This document shows, one piece after another, positions 59,402-64,000 of a DNA stretch of 64,000 nucleotides. Origin of the DNA: an uncultured Burkholderiales bacterium (GTDB lineage: Bacteria > Pseudomonadota > Gammaproteobacteria > Burkholderiales > Eutrophovitaceae); contig CATOSA010000061.1 in the NCBI GenBank assembly GCA_951812315.1, positions 1 through 64,000 of the forward strand. Reading direction: 5' to 3'. Position 1 is the stretch's first letter. Each line of letters starts with the position of its first letter. Both the position numbers and the translations under genes were made by a program. Under the pieces are notes generated by a model. The model was not told the origin of the DNA. It searched no databases and was given only the letters and a program-made list of their open reading frames with translations.

Positions 59402-60358
59402 GTGACTAAGCCAATGATTCTGGTGACAGGTGCCTCCGGTTTCGTTGGCCGATCCTTGTGCGACCGCCTCTCACGCGAAGGTCTTCGCGTGCGCAAGGTA
59501 CTGAGGCCGGGATATTCCTTGCGGCCCGGCATTGATATCGCCATCGACGATATCGGACCGTCCACGGACTGGAGCGCGGCGCTTGAGGGCGTGGAAGCCG
59601 TCGTGCATCTTGCGGCACGCGTTCATGTGATGCGCGATCAGAGTGCGGACCCGCTTGCCTCGTTTCGGCAAACCAACGTTCTCGGTACTGAACGCCTTGC
59701 CGTGGCGGCAGCGCGTGCCGGTGTTCGCCGCTTTGTGTTTGCGAGCAGCATCAAGGCAATGGCTGAGCGAACGCTGGCACGGCCTTTAACGGAATCTGAT
59801 GAGGCGCGCCCGGAGGACGCTTACGGCGTCTCCAAACTCGAAGCAGAGCAGTCGCTGCACAAGATTGCCGCAAATTCAAACATGCCGGTCACGATACTGC
59901 GGCTGCCTTTGGTCTATGGGCCAGGCGTCAAGGGCAACTTCCTCAGCCTGCTGAAGCTGTGCGCGCGCGGCATTCCGTTGCCGATCGCCTCCATCGACAA
60001 TCGTCGCAGCCTGCTCGGGCTGGACAATCTCGTGAGTGCCGTTCATCGTTGTCTGGTCGACTCACGTGCCGGCGGAAATACCTACTTGCTGAGCGATGAC
60101 GACGACATTTCTACACCTGATCTCGCCAGGCGACTGTCCCGTTTTTGTGATCGACGACCCCGAGTGATCCCGTTTCCTCTTGGCATTCTGGAATATGGCT
60201 GCCGGGTGTTGGGGCGTTATGGCGCCTATCAGCGACTTACCGGGTCTTTGCAGGTCGACAGCCGGGCAATTACTGCCGAGTTGGGTTGGCGGCAGGGCGT
60301 TTCTCTGAACGACGGTCTGCGAAAGACGGCGAACTGGTTCATGGCGCGGCAAGGCTGA
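59402..60358 (+). CDS. WbpV-like NDP-sugar epimerase/reductase (SDR)
   Basis: TGASGFVGRSLCDRL is the Rossmann motif; FASSIKAMAERT and the Y-x-x-x-K of AYGVSKLEAEQSL form the active site; ILRLPLVYGPGVKGNF and SLLGLDNLVSAVHRCL are typical of the UDP-N-acetyl-D-quinovosamine/fucosamine-type reductases next to WbpL and WbpM. Length is 318 residues. The start is GTG at 59402 (ATG at 59414 is possible). It likely reduces or epimerises the keto sugar made by the WbpM-like enzyme at 60741. Confidence 0.85.
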   Translation: MTKPMILVTGASGFVGRSLCDRLSREGLRVRKVLRPGYSLRPGIDIAIDDIGPSTDWSAALEGVEAVVHLAARVHVMRDQSADPLASFRQTNVLGTERLAVAAARAGVRRFVFASSIKAMAERTLARPLTESDEARPEDAYGVSKLEAEQSLHKIAANSNMPVTILRLPLVYGPGVKGNFLSLLKLCARGIPLPIASIDNRRSLLGLDNLVSAVHRCLVDSRAGGNTYLLSDDDDISTPDLARRLSRFCDRRPRVIPFPLGILEYGCRVLGRYGAYQRLTGSLQVDSRAITAELGWRQGVSLNDGLRKTANWFMARQG

Positions 60359-60740
60359 CTGGGCCAAGTCCGATTCTTGAGCGGATACAAGGTTGTTTCG
60401 CCTATAATTTGACTGCATGGAAACTCCGTTCATCCCGGTTTCGCGAACTTCGTCAATAATCTTTACCGCGACAATGCCGGTTGCGTACTTTGCGAAACCG
60501 GTTGGTGAAGCGCTTCACGCTGTTCCAGGCTCGAGACGAGTTCTGGTTTCGCGACCTGTGCCCGAACTGGTAGGATGGGTGTGTTCCAGGTTTCTCCGAT
60601 GAGACAAATGATCTCGGAGCTTGCATTCCTGCTTTGCAGTATCGCCGTGCCGGTGGCGTGGTGATTCCGGCTGGCTGTGTTCGCGTCTATTTCATGGACG
60701 CGGGAGCGCTGCAATTAAATCGGGCCGTGGCAGAGGAAAT
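60359..60740. other. 382-bp intergenic region without a recognised gene
   Basis: A WbpL-type initiating transferase is often expected here, but none is present. A 61-codon ORF at 60417-60602 has no recognisable domain. A TATAAT is found at 60403-60408, and the segment ends with GAGGAAAT, a good ribosome-binding site for the ATG at 60741. It may be the remains of a deleted gene plus a promoter. Confidence 0.5.
60377..60408 (+). promoter_or_regulatory. possible sigma70 promoter upstream of the WbpM-like gene
   Basis: TTGAGC at 60377-60382 and a perfect TATAAT at 60403-60408 are separated by 20 bases, which is longer than the optimal 17. The -10 match is strong and lies in the only long gap in the right half of the window. 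It would give a transcript covering the WbpM-like gene and the last glycosyltransferase. Confidence 0.35.
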
Positions 60741-62573
60741 ATGATGCTACCGCGATTTAGCGTGCGCTCAATGCTTGCTTTTGCCCACGATGTATCTGCG
60801 GCCGGTGTGGCGTGGCTGGCTGCGTTCTGGCTGCGCTTCAATTTTGATATTCCGCCTGAACAAATCGCACCGATGTGGAAGACGGTGGGCGGTGTCGTAG
60901 CGGTGGATGCCGCATGTTTTCTCGGCTTCGGCCTGTACCGCGGCATGTGGCGCTATGCCAGCCTTCCTGACCTTCGGCTGATTCTCATTGCAGTCGCCGT
61001 GGCGGCAACGGTTTTCCCGGCGGTCGTGATACTGGTGCAGCCGGCATTCGTCGTGCCGCGTTCGGTGTACATTCTCCATCCGCTTTTACTGCTCTTCTTT
61101 ATGGGTGGCAGCCGGCTGGCATACCGTGCCTGGAATGACCGCAACATCGGCAAACTGGGCGCGCTGAACGGCAAGCCGGTACTGATTCTTGGGGCCGGAG
61201 AGGCAGGACTATCGCTATTGAAGACGCTTGCGCGCAGTACGGAGTGGCGCGTGGTTGGACTGCTCGATGACGATTTGACGATGACCGGCAGGCGCATCCT
61301 CGGTGCCACGGTAATTGGGCCGACAAGTATGTTGCCCGACACGGCAAAGCGTTATGGTGTTCAGGACGCGATCATCGCCATGCCTTCGACATCTCATCAG
61401 GTTCGCAAACGGCTGGTTGACCTGTGTCAGCGGGCCCACGTAAAGCCTCTCACGGTGCCGTCGTTTACGGACCTGATGGGCGGCAAAGTCGAAGTATCGC
61501 AAATCCGCAAGGTTGAGCCCGATGACCTACTTGGACGCGACCCGGTCGTCCTGAATAATGCCGGTCTGCGTCGCTTGCTCGACGGCCGCACGGTATTGGT
61601 CACCGGGGCTGGGGGGTCAATTGGCTCGGAACTGTGTCGGCAGATTGCGGCGTTCCTGCCGAGCCAGCTGGTTTTTCTTGAGCAATCGGAGCTTGCGCTA
61701 TACGAGATCGAGCAGGAGTTCGGAGAAAAGTTTTCCAACATCCCGATTGTCTGCGTTATCGGCGATGTGAAGCACGAGGAAGGGGTGGCATCTGTGTTTG
61801 CACGGTTCAAACCAGACGTGGTTTTTCATGCAGCAGCGTACAAGCATGTTCCGCTGATGGAGCGTGTAAACACGTGGGAGACAGTACGCAACAATGTGAT
61901 TGGAACGCGCGTCGTTGCCCGGGCCGCGCTGAAATTCGGAGCCGAAAAGTTTGTCCTGATTTCCACTGACAAGGCAGTGAACCCGACAAATGTAATGGGT
62001 GCGAGCAAGCGCCTCGCGGAGATGGTTTGTCAGCGCTTGCAGGGAGGCAACAGCACGCGCTTTGTTGTGGTCCGGTTCGGAAATGTTCTCGGGAGTACTG
62101 GCAGTGTGATCCCGAAGTTTCAGCGCCAAATAGTGGCCGGTGGCCCGGTTACAGTTACCCACCCGGAGGTCACGCGTTACTTCATGACGATCCCCGAAGC
62201 GGCGCAGTTGGTGTTGCAGGCCGGTCTGATGGGGCAAGGCGGTGAAATATTTGTGCTCGATATGGGTGAACCGGTGCGTATCGCAGATCTTGCAACCGAT
62301 ATGATCCGCCTTTCGGGCTTGGCAGAAGAGGACGTCAAGATTGCATTCACAGGGTTGCGGCCAGGCGAGAAACTCTACGAGGAAATTCTGTTCGACGGCG
62401 AAGAGACAATAGAGACGCCGCATCCGAAGTTACGCATTGCCAAGTCCCGGCCAGTACGGTCGGACCTCGATGCACAACTCGATGCCTGGCTTGAGAGTGT
62501 GGAAGATAAATCCGACGATGCGGTACGCGACGGCTTGCGAGCGTGGGTTCCCGAGTATCAGCCTCAATCATAA
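60741..62573 (+). CDS. WbpM/FlaA1-family NDP-sugar 4,6-dehydratase (membrane-bound, CapD-like)
   Basis: Four N-terminal membrane segments (residues 10-130) and a first Rossmann domain (PVLILGAGEAGLSLLKTLA) precede the catalytic domain with LVTGAGGSIGSELCRQI, HAAAYKHVPLMERV and the S-M-K type active site in LISTDKAVNPTNVMGASKRLAE. Length is 610 residues from the ATG at 60741. It makes UDP-4-keto-6-deoxy-GlcNAc, the precursor for several 6-deoxy amino sugars and probably the entry to this pathway. It is a common marker at the end of O-antigen clusters. Confidence 0.9.
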   Translation: MMLPRFSVRSMLAFAHDVSAAGVAWLAAFWLRFNFDIPPEQIAPMWKTVGGVVAVDAACFLGFGLYRGMWRYASLPDLRLILIAVAVAATVFPAVVILVQPAFVVPRSVYILHPLLLLFFMGGSRLAYRAWNDRNIGKLGALNGKPVLILGAGEAGLSLLKTLARSTEWRVVGLLDDDLTMTGRRILGATVIGPTSMLPDTAKRYGVQDAIIAMPSTSHQVRKRLVDLCQRAHVKPLTVPSFTDLMGGKVEVSQIRKVEPDDLLGRDPVVLNNAGLRRLLDGRTVLVTGAGGSIGSELCRQIAAFLPSQLVFLEQSELALYEIEQEFGEKFSNIPIVCVIGDVKHEEGVASVFARFKPDVVFHAAAYKHVPLMERVNTWETVRNNVIGTRVVARAALKFGAEKFVLISTDKAVNPTNVMGASKRLAEMVCQRLQGGNSTRFVVVRFGNVLGSTGSVIPKFQRQIVAGGPVTVTHPEVTRYFMTIPEAAQLVLQAGLMGQGGEIFVLDMGEPVRIADLATDMIRLSGLAEEDVKIAFTGLRPGEKLYEEILFDGEETIETPHPKLRIAKSRPVRSDLDAQLDAWLESVEDKSDDAVRDGLRAWVPEYQPQS

Positions 62574-62632
62574 TCAGTGGCCGATGATGGATCTGGCCAC
62601 CGGTTCCTTGTTGCAGCAAGAGGGCATTGCAA

Positions 62633-63961
62633 GTGACTGACAGAGCCTGGCTGATCATTTCGCACGCTTTCAACATGGATGGCCGTGCGGCCAGCCACAC
62701 CATCACGGACAAGATCCCGCACTTGATTGCGAACGGCATCGAGCCAATCGTGTTGAGCGCAGTGACCGGGCGGCGCGACACGGATGTTGAGCATCATCAA
62801 CTATTGCCGGTCTCGCCCGCAGGTCTTCGCTTCGACATTCGATACATTCTGCGGCGGCGTATTTCGAGCAAGCCCTTATACAACCTGATGGTGGGTTTGA
62901 TGACACTGTTGATGCTGCCGTTTTATGTTCTCGAGAAGATCTGCATCCGCCTCGAGCCGCAGTGGTCCTGGTTCATTCCAGCCTATTTTTCCGGTGCCAG
63001 GATTATTCGCTCCCGCAAGCCCGCAGTCATTTATTCAACCGGCGGTGCCAATTCGGCGCACCTGGCGGGCTATCTGCTCGCCAGACGCTACCGCCTGCCC
63101 TGGATTGCGGAAGTACATGATCCGATGATCTTCGCATCGTATGAGCGTTCATGGATGGCATATCGCTTTGCAGCGTGGCTGGAGGGCAAGATCTGTCGCT
63201 ATGCGGACGTTCCTTTCTGGTTCGTGGAGACTGCTCTTGCGCGCGCACGGCAACGGCATCCGGAAATGGGCGATCGCGGGCGTGTGTTGATCCCGGGTGC
63301 TGACCGGCCAGCTTTTGGAAAGGTGGCTTACGAGCGGGGAAACAAGATGGTGATCGGGCATTTCGGTTCGCTGTCGGTTACGCGCAATCTCGAATGTTTT
63401 CTGGAGGCAATGGGCCGGCTGATCGAACGCCGTCCTGAAGCGCGCGAGATGGTGTGCCTCGAGGTATATGGCAGTGGTGCCGATTCTATATCAGCGGCAG
63501 CGATCGCGAGGTTTCCTGCCCCGGAAATGATTCGGCAGTTCGGGCGCATCGAACATGATCCGGAAACCGGCGAGAGCGGGCGTGAACGCGTGCTAAAGCG
63601 TATGAACACCGTTGACTGCCTGCTTCTTTTGCATGGAACAGAAGTGTTCTGTGAGGAGTACATTCCTTCAAAATTCTACGAATATATGTGGACCCAACGA
63701 CCTATTCTCGGGTTGGTGTGGCGTAATCCGCATCTCGACCGGTTGTTGCGAGAAAACCACCACCTGGCAGTTGAGGCAGATGACGCAGAAGCGATAGTTT
63801 CCGCGCTGTCGGATTTGCTGGATAGATGGGAAAACGATGACCTTGCAGACTCGGGGCGTGATTCGGCTTATACGGCACAGGCCGCAACAGAACGGTTGGT
63901 TGCTTGGGCGCGAGATGTTGAGGTGGGCAAATCCAGGGTGCAGAGCGCACCGCGCAAGTGA
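62633..63961 (+). CDS. GT4-like glycosyltransferase
   Basis: The protein of 442 residues starts VTDRAWLIISHAFNMDGRAASHTITDKIPHL, contains a hydrophobic, membrane-associated stretch (NLMVGLMTLLMLPFYVLEKI), YSTGGANSAHLAGYLLARRYRLPWIAEVHDPM and VIGHFGSLSVTRNLECFLEAM before FCEEYIPSKFYEYMWTQRPILGLV, the donor-binding half. GTG at 62633 is eight bases after AGAGGG, better than TTG at 62627. It is the last gene; only 39 bases follow in the window. Confidence 0.8.
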   Translation: MTDRAWLIISHAFNMDGRAASHTITDKIPHLIANGIEPIVLSAVTGRRDTDVEHHQLLPVSPAGLRFDIRYILRRRISSKPLYNLMVGLMTLLMLPFYVLEKICIRLEPQWSWFIPAYFSGARIIRSRKPAVIYSTGGANSAHLAGYLLARRYRLPWIAEVHDPMIFASYERSWMAYRFAAWLEGKICRYADVPFWFVETALARARQRHPEMGDRGRVLIPGADRPAFGKVAYERGNKMVIGHFGSLSVTRNLECFLEAMGRLIERRPEAREMVCLEVYGSGADSISAAAIARFPAPEMIRQFGRIEHDPETGESGRERVLKRMNTVDCLLLLHGTEVFCEEYIPSKFYEYMWTQRPILGLVWRNPHLDRLLRENHHLAVEADDAEAIVSALSDLLDRWENDDLADSGRDSAYTAQAATERLVAWARDVEVGKSRVQSAPRK

Positions 63962-64000
63962 TGTCTTCCGGAGTCAGTTGCAAAAAGCACATGCCTGCAT

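Noticed and set aside
60417-60602. 61-codon ORF after the TATAAT box
   Set aside because: The ATG is almost at the inferred transcription start, so there is no room for a ribosome-binding site, and the product has no domain.

Overview
The window is one large surface-polysaccharide (O-antigen or capsule type) biosynthesis island of a Gram-negative bacterium, probably a beta- or gammaproteobacterium. The evidence is a WbpM/FlaA1-type sugar dehydratase, a WbpV-type epimerase, WbpG/PseA-type amidotransferases with HisH/HisF partners, two NeuB homologues and many glycosyltransferases. GC content is moderately high and GTG/TTG starts are common. No rRNA, tRNA or CRISPR array was seen.

Bases 1 to about 17180 are a scarred, partly dead region. 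An IS110 element has fused in frame to a sugar isomerase gene. A CBS-aminotransferase carries an in-frame amber codon, and a NeuA-like gene is broken by frameshifts. On the minus strand (4312-9020) lies a compact operon resembling dltX-A-C-D-B: a microprotein ending FRYVGF, a VOC protein, an AMP-forming ligase, an acyl carrier protein, an SGNH protein (frameshifted) and an MBOAT acyltransferase. I infer that it exports an activated acyl group onto the glycan. On the plus strand a flavodoxin-like oxidoreductase and a DapA/NanA-like aldolase precede a neuB that is cut off by an IS1595-family element. That element (about 11193-14361) carries a decayed MvaI/BcnI-type restriction-modification system. 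Its far side abuts a different truncated gene, a glycosyltransferase, so the insertion was followed by deletion or recombination. A frameshifted TylF-type methyltransferase and a GT4-RmlD chimera follow.

Bases 17184-22953 form a tidy nonulosonate-like sugar cassette: SpsF-type nucleotidyltransferase, aminotransferase, SDR, NeuB/SpsE, Gfo/Idh/MocA oxidoreductase and GNAT acetyltransferase.

Bases 22972-41501 are a tightly overlapping run. It holds an asparagine synthetase, a sugar amidotransferase, a KAS III/acyl carrier protein pair, an AAC(3)-fold acetyltransferase, several methyltransferases and a DUF4910 aminopeptidase-like protein. It also holds HisH, a fused HisF-WbpG protein, an asparagine-synthetase homologue without the glutaminase cysteine, and a PhyH dioxygenase. 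This looks like construction of an unusual, amidated and acylated sugar using parts more common in secondary metabolism.

Bases 41498-63961 assemble and export the glycan: an ABC flippase-like transporter, at least eight glycosyltransferases, FkbM and other methyltransferases, two hexapeptide acyltransferases, a cupin plus aminotransferase pair, a DUF218 protein, another asparagine synthetase, WbpV-like and WbpM-like enzymes. No Wzx or Wzy is evident.

About ten genes contain single frameshifts or stops. Most lie in the left third, but some occur elsewhere, so either real decay or assembly indels could explain them.
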